Shown one piece after another: positions 39,048-48,907 of a stretch of DNA of 64,000 nt. The stretch is from Chthonomonas calidirosea. GTDB taxonomy: Bacteria > Armatimonadota > Fimbriimonadia > Fimbriimonadales > Fimbriimonadaceae. The notes under the pieces were generated by a model, which had not been told where the DNA came from, did no database searches, and worked only from the letters and a program-made list of their open reading frames with translations. Where the stretch lies: the NCBI GenBank assembly GCA_945882415.1, contig CAMCWC010000001.1, positions 1 to 64,000 on the forward strand, given 5' to 3'. Position 1 is the stretch's first letter. Every line of letters begins with the position of its first letter. The position numbers and the translations under genes were made by a program.

Positions 39048-40225
39048 CAGGAGGCTCTACGAGCCCGGCGTCGACTTGGTATCTCTTCTGCGCCATCAAC
39101 CTCGGCAAAAATCATCTTTCCGCGCTCGGTTTGAATGACCTGGGTGACCAATACTTCGACCGTTTCGCCGATGAACGGCTGGCCGTTTTCGACAACAACC
39201 ATTGTTCCGTCATCCAGGTAGCCGACCCCCTGGCCGTATTGGTTACCCTCACGAATGATCTTGAGAGGAAGGTTTTCCTGGGGAAGAATGTTCGTGCGAA
39301 GCGCAAGGGCGAGGTCGTTAAGGCTCAAAACCCGAATGTCCTGCAGAGTCGCTACTCGGTTCAAGTTGAAGTCGTTTGTCACGACGTCGGCTCCCAGAAG
39401 TTTCGCCAACCGGACGATCCGGGCGTCGACTTCTTTCGGCATATCCGGCGCGTTCTTATCTTGGGTCCCGATCTCGATCGGGAAGTCGGCCTGCATGTGC
39501 TTTAGAACCTCAAGGCCGCGACGTCCTCGCTGCCGTTTCAGGGCGTCGCTAGAATCGGCGATGTACTGAAGCTCTTCCAGAACAAACTTTGGAATATAGA
39601 GTTGACCTTCAAGAAATCCGGCTTTTGCAACGTCGTATATTCGGCCGTCGATGATGACGTTCGTGTCGAGAATCTTGATCCCGCTGCGTCGAGCTTTGCC
39701 ACGCGACTTGTTCCACGGCAGAATGTCCGCCATTGACCAGAGCGCATACACGCTCAGCGCCGAAAGGCCGGTGGTTACCGCAAGATACAAGAGCACCCGG
39801 ATGGCTGGCTCTAGGTTGAGGAACTGGAAAACTTGGAGCAACGGAACCGCGGCAACCAGTCCGGCAAAGACACCGAGAAACAGGGTGACTTTGTCGCCCA
39901 CGTCCATCTTGTCCCAGCGCATGCCGAGCTTTTCCATCGATCGGACAAAGCGCCCGCCGATGATGATTCCAACAATCCCGCCAAGAAAACCGAGCGGGAT
40001 GATGGTCGCGGGAACGCGAGGGAAACTGAACTGCGTGGGCCGATCACTGATTCGCGGCCAGATGGTTGAGATCTGCCCATAAAGGGCATCCATCACCTGC
40101 GGACCGGCAAAGCCGAACACGATGGCGCTGAACAAACAAAAAGCCAGCAGAACCACGGCGCCCGCTCGGCTTCTAACGCCGACTAGGAGTTCGCTTGTTC
40201 TGCTGGATTTTTCGGTTTGGCTCAT
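39047..40225 (-). CDS. membrane PIN-TRAM domain protein (YacL-like)
   Basis: 392 residues. Four or so N-terminal membrane helices (VVLLAFCLFSAIVFG, TIIPLGFLGGIVGIIIGG, VTLFLGVFAGLVAAVPLL, LLYLAVTTGLSALSVYAL). They are followed by a PIN domain with the acidic residues of ILDTNVIIDGRIYD and DARIVRLAK..., then TNDFNLNRVA, and a C-terminal TRAM domain (GEVEVLVTQV-like, GETVEVLVTQVIQT). It is presumably a membrane-tethered RNase. In several phyla this gene stands next to ispD, as it does here. It follows the transglutaminase gene after 26 bases. Confidence 0.88.
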   Translation of the reverse strand: MSQTEKSSRTSELLVGVRSRAGAVVLLAFCLFSAIVFGFAGPQVMDALYGQISTIWPRISDRPTQFSFPRVPATIIPLGFLGGIVGIIIGGRFVRSMEKLGMRWDKMDVGDKVTLFLGVFAGLVAAVPLLQVFQFLNLEPAIRVLLYLAVTTGLSALSVYALWSMADILPWNKSRGKARRSGIKILDTNVIIDGRIYDVAKAGFLEGQLYIPKFVLEELQYIADSSDALKRQRGRRGLEVLKHMQADFPIEIGTQDKNAPDMPKEVDARIVRLAKLLGADVVTNDFNLNRVATLQDIRVLSLNDLALALRTNILPQENLPLKIIREGNQYGQGVGYLDDGTMVVVENGQPFIGETVEVLVTQVIQTERGKMIFAEVDGAEEIPSRRRARRAS

Positions 40226-40251
40226 GAACTCACCCGGACCCGCCGGTCACG

Positions 40252-41715
40252 CTATCGACTCAAGGTCTTGGCAACCTTAATTTTCGTGTCTGCCAAGAAC
40301 TTAAACGAGAACGCTTTATCTACGTTACCGCTCGCCAACTTCAAATGGACGGCCGAAATGGGCATTTCGGGCAAAGTTGTATCAACTCCCACCCATTGCG
40401 AGCCGTCCCAGATTTCGGTCCACGCATGGTAGTAGAACGCTCCGTCGGAGTAAATCATTCCCCCGACAAGGCGCGCCGGAATATTTGCCGCGCGGAAAAG
40501 GGTCGTTGTCAAAATCGCGTGATCTCGGCAAACCCCTTCCATCGAGCCAAGCACTTGCTCGGCGTTTCGCAACACACCCATTCCCGCATTCGTTTTCATG
40601 TTGGTGTGAACGTACTGATGAATAGAACGGGTTGCCTTGGCAAGATCGTTCGTGCCGCCGGTGATCTTTCGAGCCAATGCGCGGAACTTAGGCGATGTGG
40701 CCGGAATATGCAATGAAGCGTTGAGCCAAGACTTCTTGTCGCTTTCCGTGGCCTTGGAAACCGTCGCCCCGACAACCATGTCCACCGGATGGATGGAAAC
40801 GCGCCAACCTTCTCCAATTTTAGACACCGACTGATGCTCATCGGACTTCACAAGGTTCATATCCCCGCCTTCCACGTCCAATGTCAGAAGCTTCAGGTTG
40901 CGAGCATCCTCGATAGGGTCCGCTACCGGAACGCGGGTGACATCGGCAAGGTCTACGGCGAGGCCTGTTGGTTTAGCGAGCGCATCAATCTTCGGTATGG
41001 AGCGGATCTCGATGCCCAAGGCACTCTCGGCTCGTATGAGGTCGCCTTTCGGCCCCAAGTACACCTTGGTCGAAACTCGTGGATCGATAATTTCAACGAA
41101 GTCGGCGTTAACTTCGCCGGCCTCAGTAGTGATCTTCACTTTGCCTCGGTACTTCACTTCATTCTCGATGAACGAGACCGTCATCGGGTCGAGAACCCAA
41201 AACTTCGTACTGTCGCCAGGTTTGAGGCGCCCCGAAGCAACCAACGGCAGAGGATCATCGATGATAAATCCGGAGGTTGGCACCGGGATGCGAGACGTAG
41301 TCTTCTTGCCGATGTTGTCAATAATGAGGCGAACCGATTTGCCTTCGAAGTAGGCCTCGACGTTCTGAGTCAGGCCCGCACTGGCAACCTTGAACCGCAT
41401 TTGGAAAGGCGTTCCGTTTGGACTGGTCCAAGTCTTGCTGTCCAAACGCAGATTGAGCGCTGCCCCGATGAGTTCGGCATTCATCACCGTGGTTGAGTCC
41501 GTATAGATCGCAGGCTTGTTGTTCCAGGTCGATTGCGAAGTTTTGGAGGAGGTGTAGCCGATGCGCTGACCCTTGGCGAAGAGGCCAAAGTACTGCGTTT
41601 CGGCGCTCGGCTGGCGAGCGGTGTTCGGTCGATTCGCGATCGGCGAGGCGCCGATGGACAGAAGGGCTCCCGCGATAACGAGAAGGGGTGCAAATTGTCG
41701 CCTGAATCCGTTCAT
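40252..41715 (-). CDS. secreted transglutaminase-like (cysteine peptidase fold) protein
   Basis: 487 residues. A signal peptide (RQFAPLLVIAGALLSIGASP) is followed by about 300 residues of beta-rich sequence and then a transglutaminase core: the catalytic Cys in MEGVCRDHAIL, His in FYYHAWTEIW and Asp in WVGVDTTL. Bacterial members usually act as proteases or amidases outside the cell, not as crosslinkers. It is first in a run with the PIN-TRAM and IspDF genes. The beta-rich N-terminal region resembles the unknown domain often found before such cores. Confidence 0.85.
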   Translation of the reverse strand: MNGFRRQFAPLLVIAGALLSIGASPIANRPNTARQPSAETQYFGLFAKGQRIGYTSSKTSQSTWNNKPAIYTDSTTVMNAELIGAALNLRLDSKTWTSPNGTPFQMRFKVASAGLTQNVEAYFEGKSVRLIIDNIGKKTTSRIPVPTSGFIIDDPLPLVASGRLKPGDSTKFWVLDPMTVSFIENEVKYRGKVKITTEAGEVNADFVEIIDPRVSTKVYLGPKGDLIRAESALGIEIRSIPKIDALAKPTGLAVDLADVTRVPVADPIEDARNLKLLTLDVEGGDMNLVKSDEHQSVSKIGEGWRVSIHPVDMVVGATVSKATESDKKSWLNASLHIPATSPKFRALARKITGGTNDLAKATRSIHQYVHTNMKTNAGMGVLRNAEQVLGSMEGVCRDHAILTTTLFRAANIPARLVGGMIYSDGAFYYHAWTEIWDGSQWVGVDTTLPEMPISAVHLKLASGNVDKAFSFKFLADTKIKVAKTLSR

Positions 41716-41923
41716 GATTTAACGCCTCACAAGGCATGCGCATCCAATGCGCGACATTCAAGACGAAGCAACAGGCAAGGACTTCGCCGGAGAATTCACA
41801 ATGTTCAGCCGATATCCGTCAAAACGAGGCAATTCAGCGTAGACCTTTGACAGACTAGGCGAAGCTGGTGTGACTTTTCGTATCGGCTCGTACTCGTAAC
41901 TTCGGACATTTCCGCAAAACTCC
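41716..41923. promoter_or_regulatory. divergent intergenic region with hairpin
   Basis: 208 bases between the transglutaminase gene and topA. GCGCAT-CCA-ATGCGC at 41738-41752 is a perfect short hairpin in the transglutaminase leader. TTGACA at 41847-41852 is a consensus -35 for topA, but no good -10 is seen 17 bases on. Nothing coding recognised. Confidence 0.4.
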
Positions 41924-44665
41924 ATGGCAACCAAACTCGTCATCGTAGAATCGCCCGCCAAGGCAAAGACCATCGGCAGCTATCTCGGCTCGGACTATGA
42001 AGTCCATGCCAGCATCGGGCATATCCGAGATTTGATGCCCAATGCCAAAGGGCTTCCCGACGATCTTCGGAAGAAGTGGTGGTCCGACTATGCGGTCGAT
42101 GTGGACAACGGCTTTGAGCCTTTCTATGAGGTTCCGCCCGAGAAAGCGGCGCAGGTGAAGAAGCTTCGAGATGCGATGAAGGGCAAAGACACCCTCGTCC
42201 TCGCAACGGATGAAGACCGAGAAGGTGAGGCCATTTCCTGGCACCTTCTCCAAGTGCTGAAGCCCAACAAGTCGGTCAAGGTTCAGCGAATTGCCTTCCA
42301 CGAAATCACGCGTGATGCTATCCAGCGAGCCCTTCAGGCACCCCGAGACATCGATGGTCACCTTGTCGAGGCTCAGGAAACTCGGCGAATTCTAGACCGA
42401 CTGTACGGTTACACCCTTTCCCCGGTCCTTTGGTCGCGGGTGATGAAGAACTTGAGCGCGGGACGAGTCCAGAGCCCAGCGGTAAAGATCATCGTCGAGC
42501 GCGAGATGGAGCGCAAGAACTTCCGCAGCGCAACCTACTGGGATCTTAAAGCCGAGTTCGAAGCAAGCGAGCAGAAGTTCCAAGCCGAACTGAAAGAGGT
42601 TGATGGTCTGCGCGTTGCCAACGGTTCCGACTTCGAGGACACGACCGGACAACTGCGGGACGGCCGCGTGGACAAGGTGCTTTGGATATCCCAAGAGCGA
42701 GCCGCCGAGCTTGCCGGACTGGCAAAAGAAGCGAAGCCGTACGTCGTTTCGCGACTCGATACGACGGAAGGCACGGAAAAACCGGCGCCTCCGTTCATGA
42801 CCACGACTCTCCAGCAGGACGCGAACCGAAAGTTTGGCTACGCGGCCGACCGTACGATGCGCATCGCACAGACCCTTTACGAAGGCGTCGACCTCGGAGG
42901 CGAGCAAGTTGGTCTCATCACCTACATGCGTACAGATAGCCTCAGCCTGAGCGCCGAAGCCATTAGCGGAATGCGCGCCTTCATCACGAAGAATTATTCC
43001 GACTGTCTACCGGCCAAACCGGTGCAGTACACGAGCAAAGTTAAAAACGCCCAGGAGGCTCACGAAGCCATCCGACCAACCGACGCCAATCGACGCCCCC
43101 AGGACGTTGCCCGGTACCTAAACGACGATCAGCTCAAGATCTACACGCTCATCTGGCAGCGCGCCATTGCTTCGCAGATGCTCCCGAGCCGAGTGTTGCG
43201 AACCGAAGTTGACGTCACGACGCAGGCCGAGAACACCACGCTCACCTTCCGAGCCAGCGGAAAGCAGGTTCTGTTTGATGGTTTCCGCCGGCTTTACACG
43301 GAGACCAGAGAAGAAGAGGCCGAACCGGCCGATCGAATGTTGCCGCGACTAACTGAAGGTATGGAAGTGGCCCTCAGTGATCTTAACGAGCAGATTCACG
43401 AGACAAAGCCGCCAAGCCGCTTCACCGACGCAACGCTGATCAAGAAGTTGGAAGAGATGGGCATCGGTCGCCCGAGCACGTACGCCAGCATCATCTCCGT
43501 GATCGTGGATCGAGGTTACGTCCGAAAAGCGGGCCGACAACTCGTACCAACATTCCGGGCCTTCTTCGCCTTCCAAGTTCTTGAAAACAACTTCCAAGAG
43601 CTCATGGACCTCGGCTTCACCGCACGAATGGATGAAGTGCTGGACGAAATTTCGGAAGGAAAAGAGAACTCAAAGAGCTACCTTGATGGATTCTTCCTTG
43701 GCGAGCGAGGACTCAAGACCTTGGTTGATGCGCGAAAGCGAGAAATCGCGTATCCGAATGTGCTCGTGGGCCAGCACCCCGAAGATGCGGCGGACATCAT
43801 TGTTCGAAATGGTAAAGACGGTCGACCGTTCTTGCAGCACGGCGATGCCACGACAAAGCGATTTGCCGATATTCCCGACGATGTCGCTCCTGCTGACCTG
43901 ACGGTGGATATGGCGGTCGAACTTCTGAACAAGAAGTCCGCCCCGGCCGAGAGCATCGGCTTTGATCCGACGACCGGCAGAAGATTGATCCTCAAGTATC
44001 GCCAGGGCTACTACCTCGAAGTCGAGCGGACCCCAGAGGAAGTTGAGAACAAGGTGAAGCCAACCTGGGTTTCGCTTCCGCCGGACGCTGATCCGAAGAC
44101 CCTGAGTCAGGAAGATCTGAACTATCTGTGTTCGCTACCGAAGACGATCGGCAAGCACCCGGATACGAACGCGGCGATCGAATTCCGAATCGGAAAGTTT
44201 GGTCCGTACCTGGAGTCCGGCGAAGAACGGCGAACGGTAGAAGATTGGCGACTCGCGATGGACATCGACGTGGACCGCGCGGTTGAAATTTTGGCGATGC
44301 CAAGAGGTCGTCCGGTTCGAAAGGCATCCGCTCCGATCGCAGAGTTTGGCGAGATCGAAGGTGCGGCTGGACCAGTCAAGGTGCTCGCCGGTCGGTTTGG
44401 ACCCTACGTCACAGATGGAACGACCAACGCGACGCTGCCAAAGGGCATCGACCCGGCGAAGTTCACCGCCGAAGAGGCCAAAGCGCTGCTAGACCGGAAG
44501 CGAGAAGCTGGACCAGCGGCTCCACGAAAGCCGTTGCGAAAGACGGCGACAACGAAGAAGGCGGCCGCACCAAAGAAGGAGGCGGCTCCAAAGCCCGCCG
44601 CTAAAAAAGTAACCAAGGCCACCACCAAGAAGGCAAGCCCTAAGAAGAAGTTGCCGAAGGCGTAA
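41924..44665 (+). CDS. topA: DNA topoisomerase I
   Basis: 913 residues. Type IA enzyme that relaxes negative supercoils. TOPRIM domain KLVIVESPAKAKTI and DEDREGEAI, catalytic Tyr334 in GLITYMRTDS, and GIGRPSTYASII in the later core. There are no four-cysteine zinc ribbons; instead come two C-terminal repeat modules (FRIGKFGPYL, LAGRFGPYVTDG) and a Lys/Ala-rich tail (KKAAAPKKEAAPKP...), as in actinobacterial and deinococcal-type enzymes. An acetyltransferase gene follows 2 bases after its stop. Confidence 0.97.
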   Translation: MATKLVIVESPAKAKTIGSYLGSDYEVHASIGHIRDLMPNAKGLPDDLRKKWWSDYAVDVDNGFEPFYEVPPEKAAQVKKLRDAMKGKDTLVLATDEDREGEAISWHLLQVLKPNKSVKVQRIAFHEITRDAIQRALQAPRDIDGHLVEAQETRRILDRLYGYTLSPVLWSRVMKNLSAGRVQSPAVKIIVEREMERKNFRSATYWDLKAEFEASEQKFQAELKEVDGLRVANGSDFEDTTGQLRDGRVDKVLWISQERAAELAGLAKEAKPYVVSRLDTTEGTEKPAPPFMTTTLQQDANRKFGYAADRTMRIAQTLYEGVDLGGEQVGLITYMRTDSLSLSAEAISGMRAFITKNYSDCLPAKPVQYTSKVKNAQEAHEAIRPTDANRRPQDVARYLNDDQLKIYTLIWQRAIASQMLPSRVLRTEVDVTTQAENTTLTFRASGKQVLFDGFRRLYTETREEEAEPADRMLPRLTEGMEVALSDLNEQIHETKPPSRFTDATLIKKLEEMGIGRPSTYASIISVIVDRGYVRKAGRQLVPTFRAFFAFQVLENNFQELMDLGFTARMDEVLDEISEGKENSKSYLDGFFLGERGLKTLVDARKREIAYPNVLVGQHPEDAADIIVRNGKDGRPFLQHGDATTKRFADIPDDVAPADLTVDMAVELLNKKSAPAESIGFDPTTGRRLILKYRQGYYLEVERTPEEVENKVKPTWVSLPPDADPKTLSQEDLNYLCSLPKTIGKHPDTNAAIEFRIGKFGPYLESGEERRTVEDWRLAMDIDVDRAVEILAMPRGRPVRKASAPIAEFGEIEGAAGPVKVLAGRFGPYVTDGTTNATLPKGIDPAKFTAEEAKALLDRKREAGPAAPRKPLRKTATTKKAAAPKKEAAPKPAAKKVTKATTKKASPKKKLPKA

Positions 44666-44667
44666 CG

Positions 44668-45153
44668 ATGACGGTCAGTCAAATCGTACACGGAAGCCCA
44701 GAGTACGCCGCCGCCGTTGAGCTTCGACGGCGGGTTCTTCGGCTGCCTTTGGGGCTAGATTTCACGGCTGCCGAATTGGCATCCGAAGCCGACCAATTTC
44801 ACTTTGGTTTGTGGGACGGAGACGATCTCGTGGGTTGCCTAAGTCTCGTTCGCAACGGGCCATCACGGTTAGTTTCGAATCGTGACGAAGGAACGCTAGG
44901 TTGTGTCGAGATCATCAAGTGGGAAAGCCAATTCAAAATGCGGCAAGTGGCGGTCTCTCCAGATCGACAGCGACAAGGAATCGGGAAGCGTTTGGTCGAA
45001 GCGGCAGAAGCGTTTGTTGATACCGGCGAAATCTCCCTTCACGCCCGAGAAGTTGCGGTCCCTTTCTACGAAGCGATGGGTTATGCAGCAGTCGGTGACC
45101 CCTTCTTAGAAGTCGGAATTCCGCACCTGAAGATGACAAAACGGGTCGGATAA
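44668..45153 (+). CDS. GNAT-family N-acetyltransferase
   Basis: 161 residues. Standard GNAT: LRRRVLRLPLGLDF at the start, then MRQVAVSPDRQRQGIGKRLVEAA as the acetyl-CoA loop and VPFYEAMGYAAVGDPFLEVGIPHLKM. The last motif is typical of the ElaA/YjcF-like subgroup. It shares a transcript with topA (start codon 2 bases after the topA stop). Substrate unknown. Confidence 0.85.
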   Translation: MTVSQIVHGSPEYAAAVELRRRVLRLPLGLDFTAAELASEADQFHFGLWDGDDLVGCLSLVRNGPSRLVSNRDEGTLGCVEIIKWESQFKMRQVAVSPDRQRQGIGKRLVEAAEAFVDTGEISLHAREVAVPFYEAMGYAAVGDPFLEVGIPHLKMTKRVG

Positions 45154-45212
45154 CGTAAAAATACTGGCACCACCCAACGGTTGAACCTGATTGCCGGGTA
45201 AAAGCACCGATC

Positions 45213-48119
45213 ATGCGTGGAAGTCTCGCGTTTCTAGCCCTTTCTCTTGTTTCGATTTCGATGGCTCAAGAAGGGCCTCGGCTCGATAAGAACGCGGAAC
45301 GAACGAAGTTCCATCCGACGGCGGTCAAAGGAACCTCTGCCGCCGAACGATTGGCCGCCCGCGATGCTCGCGAAAAGCTAAAGGCCGCAAGCTACTTTGG
45401 CGGAGTCAAGTGGAGAAATGTCGGCCCAGAGATTCAAGGTGGACGGGTCATTGACATTGAATCCCCGGCAAGCGATCCAGATACGGTCTTCGTTGCTTTT
45501 GCCACCGGCGGCTTGTTCCGTACCAAGGACGATGGAATCACCTGGGAATCGCTGTTTGACGACCAGAGCACCTACGGCATCGGCGACATTGCGGTGAGCA
45601 AAGACGGCAAGACGCTCTGGGTCGGAACAGGCGAATCCAACAGTCAACGAACCAGCTACGCCGGAACGGGAGTGTTCAAGTCGACCGACGCCGGCAAGAC
45701 CTGGGCGAACGTTGGACTGCCCGAAAGCCACCACATCGGCAAGGTCATCATTGATCCAAAGGACGAAAACACCGTTTACGTCGCGGTCCTTGGCCACCTC
45801 TACAGCCAGAACGAGGAGCGAGGACTCTACAAAACGACCGACGGCGGCAAGACCTGGAAACTCATCCTCAAGTCGAACGAGTACACCGGCGCGATTGACG
45901 TGGTTCAAGATCCGACGAACCCAAGAATCATCATTGCCAGCATGTGGGACCGGGATCGACGAGCTTGGAACTTCCGTGAGAGCGGCGAAGCCAGCGCGGC
46001 CTACCGCAGCGTCGATGGCGGCAACACCTGGGCGAAAATCACCGATCTTCCTACCGGAAACGCGGCGGGCCGAACCGGCCTTGCCCTATGCCCCGGTAAG
46101 CCAAACGTGGTTTACGCCTTCGTAGATAACCAAGACATTGATCCAGATTGGAACTACCGAGACGAAAAGCAGCCATCCGGCCGCTTAACGCCAAGTCGAT
46201 TCTTGTTGCTGACCGATGAGACTTTGAAGCAACTGGAAGTAAAGCCGCTCGATGATTTCCTTCGAGGTTACGGACGGGCCGAGCTCAAAGCTTCCGAGGT
46301 CATCGAGCAAGCAAAGGCAGGCAAGATGACCATCGCGGACGTGAAGGCAAAGCTGCTGGCTGCCTATCCCGACATGTTTACCGGCGACATTCTCCAATCC
46401 GAGGTCTACCGGTCGGATGACAGCGGAAAAACGTGGAAGAAGCAAGCACCGATCGGCGGAATTGGTGGCTACTACTGGGGCAAGATTTTTGTTCACCCAA
46501 CAAATCCCGATGAAGTGTTCATCACCGGCGTACCGTTGCTTCGCAGCCGTGACGGTGCCAAAACGTGGGAGAGCATTGCGGAAGATGCCCACGTGGATCA
46601 TCACTCCGTGCTTCACAACGCGAAGAACCCAAACAAGGTTTGGATCGGCAACGATGGCGGCGTCTATCTGAGCTACGACGGCGGCACCACCGTTCGGCAC
46701 ATCAACAACCTGAGCCTGGCCCAGGCAACCACGGTTGCGGTCGACAACAAGCGGCCCTACAACATCATCGTTGGCAACCAGGACAACGGCACCATGCGAG
46801 GGCCGAGCACCTATGTACCGGGGCGATCCGACAAGTCCCTTTGGAAGGATCTGTTCGGCGGCGATGGCAGCGCGATCGCGGTCGATCCACGAAATGATGG
46901 CGACCTTGTCTACGTGGCCTACCAGTTCGGTCAGCACTTCGCGATTGACGCCGCCGCACCCCAAGCAAGACCCATAACGCCAAGGTCCGATATCCGAGGT
47001 CAGGAGCTCCGATTCAACTGGATTTCGCCCCTGGTCATCAGCTCGCACCAGCCCGATATCCTGTACTTAGGTTCTCAAAAGTTGCACAGATCGTTCAACC
47101 AGGGTCGAAACTGGGAAGCGATTAGTGGCGACCTAACCAAGAACCGACCGAACGGCGATGTCCCGCACTCGACGATCAAAGACGTCAGCGAGAGTCCGCT
47201 GAAGTTCGGCCTGATCTACGTTGGAACCGACGACGGCAACGTGCAAATGACGCCGAACGGTGGCTACTCCTGGACCAACATCAACACTCCAGCCCCCGAT
47301 AAGTGGGTGACTCGAGTGGTCGCGTCGAAGTACGACGTGAACACCGTTTACGTTTCTCAGACGGGATATCGAGAAGACGACTTCAAGGCGTATCTCTGGA
47401 AATCAACCGACCAAGGGAAGTCGTGGTCGAGCATCGCCAGTAATCTGCCAAACGAATCGATCGACGTAGTCCGCGAAGACCCCAAAGACAAGAACATCCT
47501 GTACGTCGGCACCGAGATGGGCGTGTACGTAACTTTCGATGGTGGAAAGGAATGGATGACCCTTCACGGCGGCTTGCCAAACTCCCCAGTTCACGATCTC
47601 GTTATCCAAGAACGCGCCGATGACCTCGTCATCGCGAGCCACTCGCGCGGAGCGTGGGTGCTGCCGCTGAAGTGGGTTCGCGCCTTAAAGCCAGACCTGA
47701 CGAGCAAAGACCTCACGATCATCGACTTAGCCGACGTCCGAAGGCTGCCAACTTGGGGCTACCGACGAGGAGATGCTTGGAACTCAGCCGATCCAAACGC
47801 ACCGATGGCAAGCGGAAACGTCTTTGCGAAAGAAGCCGGGAAGGCAACGGTTCGGTTGCTGGACAAGGACGGTAAGGTCGTCCACTCGCAAGATCTCGAT
47901 CTCGTCCGAGGTTTCAATGCCATTTCGTTCTCGCTAGAATTGGCGAAGGGCTCCAAGGCCCCGATTGACATCAAGGGAAGAAAGCCAAAGGACGCGAATG
48001 AAGTGTTGGCCGACCCGTTTGAGGCGCGACGTCCGAAGTATGTTCCGGTCGGCGAATACACCCTTGAAATCGAACAAGCCGGTAAGAAAGTCACGAAGGC
48101 GTGGAAAGTAACGAGCTAG
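45213..48119 (+). CDS. large exported sortilin/BNR-type beta-propeller protein
   Basis: 968 residues. A signal peptide (RGSLAFLALSLVSISMA) precedes repeats of the BNR/VPS10 kind: KTTDGGKTW, KSTDAGKTW, RSDDSGKTW, RSRDGAKTW and KSTDQGKSW mark the Asp-box turns of a large propeller. Between repeats, about residues 320-390, is an inserted helical stretch (LLTDETLKQLEVKPL, SEVIEQAKAGKMTIADVKAKLL). The last 120 residues form a beta domain ending EYTLEIEQAGKKVTKAW. Such proteins are common in environmental bacteria and of unknown function. No glycosidase active-site pattern was found. Confidence 0.8.
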   Translation: MRGSLAFLALSLVSISMAQEGPRLDKNAERTKFHPTAVKGTSAAERLAARDAREKLKAASYFGGVKWRNVGPEIQGGRVIDIESPASDPDTVFVAFATGGLFRTKDDGITWESLFDDQSTYGIGDIAVSKDGKTLWVGTGESNSQRTSYAGTGVFKSTDAGKTWANVGLPESHHIGKVIIDPKDENTVYVAVLGHLYSQNEERGLYKTTDGGKTWKLILKSNEYTGAIDVVQDPTNPRIIIASMWDRDRRAWNFRESGEASAAYRSVDGGNTWAKITDLPTGNAAGRTGLALCPGKPNVVYAFVDNQDIDPDWNYRDEKQPSGRLTPSRFLLLTDETLKQLEVKPLDDFLRGYGRAELKASEVIEQAKAGKMTIADVKAKLLAAYPDMFTGDILQSEVYRSDDSGKTWKKQAPIGGIGGYYWGKIFVHPTNPDEVFITGVPLLRSRDGAKTWESIAEDAHVDHHSVLHNAKNPNKVWIGNDGGVYLSYDGGTTVRHINNLSLAQATTVAVDNKRPYNIIVGNQDNGTMRGPSTYVPGRSDKSLWKDLFGGDGSAIAVDPRNDGDLVYVAYQFGQHFAIDAAAPQARPITPRSDIRGQELRFNWISPLVISSHQPDILYLGSQKLHRSFNQGRNWEAISGDLTKNRPNGDVPHSTIKDVSESPLKFGLIYVGTDDGNVQMTPNGGYSWTNINTPAPDKWVTRVVASKYDVNTVYVSQTGYREDDFKAYLWKSTDQGKSWSSIASNLPNESIDVVREDPKDKNILYVGTEMGVYVTFDGGKEWMTLHGGLPNSPVHDLVIQERADDLVIASHSRGAWVLPLKWVRALKPDLTSKDLTIIDLADVRRLPTWGYRRGDAWNSADPNAPMASGNVFAKEAGKATVRLLDKDGKVVHSQDLDLVRGFNAISFSLELAKGSKAPIDIKGRKPKDANEVLADPFEARRPKYVPVGEYTLEIEQAGKKVTKAWKVTS

Positions 48120-48126
48120 TCCGTCA

Positions 48127-48132
48127 TACTCT
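48127..48132 (+). promoter_or_regulatory. -10 box TACTCT, TerC gene
   Basis: TACTCT, 6-base spacer, GTG 48139. Confidence 0.5.
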
Positions 48133-48138
48133 CATATC

Positions 48139-48903
48139 GTGTTTGAATGGGTAAGTTCACCGGCGGCCTGGGCCGGTCTCCTCACGCTTTTGCTGTTGGA
48201 GATCGTCCTAGGCATCGACAACATCGTGTTCATCTCGATCTTGGCCGGCAAGTTGCCGACCAAGGAAGAGCAAGAAAAGGCCCGAAAGATGGGGCTCGGT
48301 ATCGCGCTGATTTCGCGAATCTTGCTGGTCTTATCGGCAAGCTGGATTGTTAGCCTAACCAAGCCAATCTTTACGATTCCCGGCATTGCGGATCATCACA
48401 TCGCGGAGATATCCGCGCGTGACCTTATCCTGATCCTCGGTGGCGTCTTCTTGATCTATAAAGCGGTCAAGGAGATTCACCATAAACTGGAAGGTGCCGA
48501 CGATGCACACAATGCCAATGCGAAGCCAAAACTCTCGGCGATCCTCGCTCAGATCTTGCTGCTGGACGTCGTATTCTCAATCGACAGCGTGATTACCGCG
48601 GTTGGAATGGTCAAAGAAGTTTCGATCATGATCGTTGCCGTCATCGGTGCGGTGGCCTTCATGCTGGTCTACTCCGGACCGATTGCTCGATTTGTTGAGA
48701 AGCACCCGACCGTCAAGGTCTTGGCGCTTTCGTTCTTGATCATGATCGGTACAAGCCTCATCGCCGAAGGAACCGGATTCGAGATACCGAAGGGATACAT
48801 CTACTGCAGCATGGCCTTCGCCATTCTGGTTGAGGCGATCAACCTCCGGGTTCGGCCAAAGCACGCTCCGGCCGATACACCTGCGATCGAAGAAGCGCAC
48901 TAA
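48139..48903 (+). CDS. TerC-family integral membrane protein
   Basis: 254 residues with about seven membrane helices. The two signature segments are present: LEIVLGIDNIVFISILAGKL and LLDVVFSIDSVITAVG, each with the acidic residue thought to bind metal. TerC/Alx proteins are implicated in manganese export and metal loading of secreted enzymes. It starts at a GTG with a -10 box just upstream and converges on the aldo-keto reductase gene (four bases between stops). Confidence 0.92.
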   Translation: MFEWVSSPAAWAGLLTLLLLEIVLGIDNIVFISILAGKLPTKEEQEKARKMGLGIALISRILLVLSASWIVSLTKPIFTIPGIADHHIAEISARDLILILGGVFLIYKAVKEIHHKLEGADDAHNANAKPKLSAILAQILLLDVVFSIDSVITAVGMVKEVSIMIVAVIGAVAFMLVYSGPIARFVEKHPTVKVLALSFLIMIGTSLIAEGTGFEIPKGYIYCSMAFAILVEAINLRVRPKHAPADTPAIEEAH

Positions 48904-48907
48904 ACGG

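Noticed and set aside
41847-41875. TTGACA as a full topA promoter
   Set aside because: The -35 is consensus, but no convincing -10 lies 16-18 bases downstream, so I did not call a complete promoter.
46185-47048. Minus-strand frame of 287 codons inside the sortilin-like gene
   Set aside because: No motif and fully covered by a real gene with a signal peptide and repeats.
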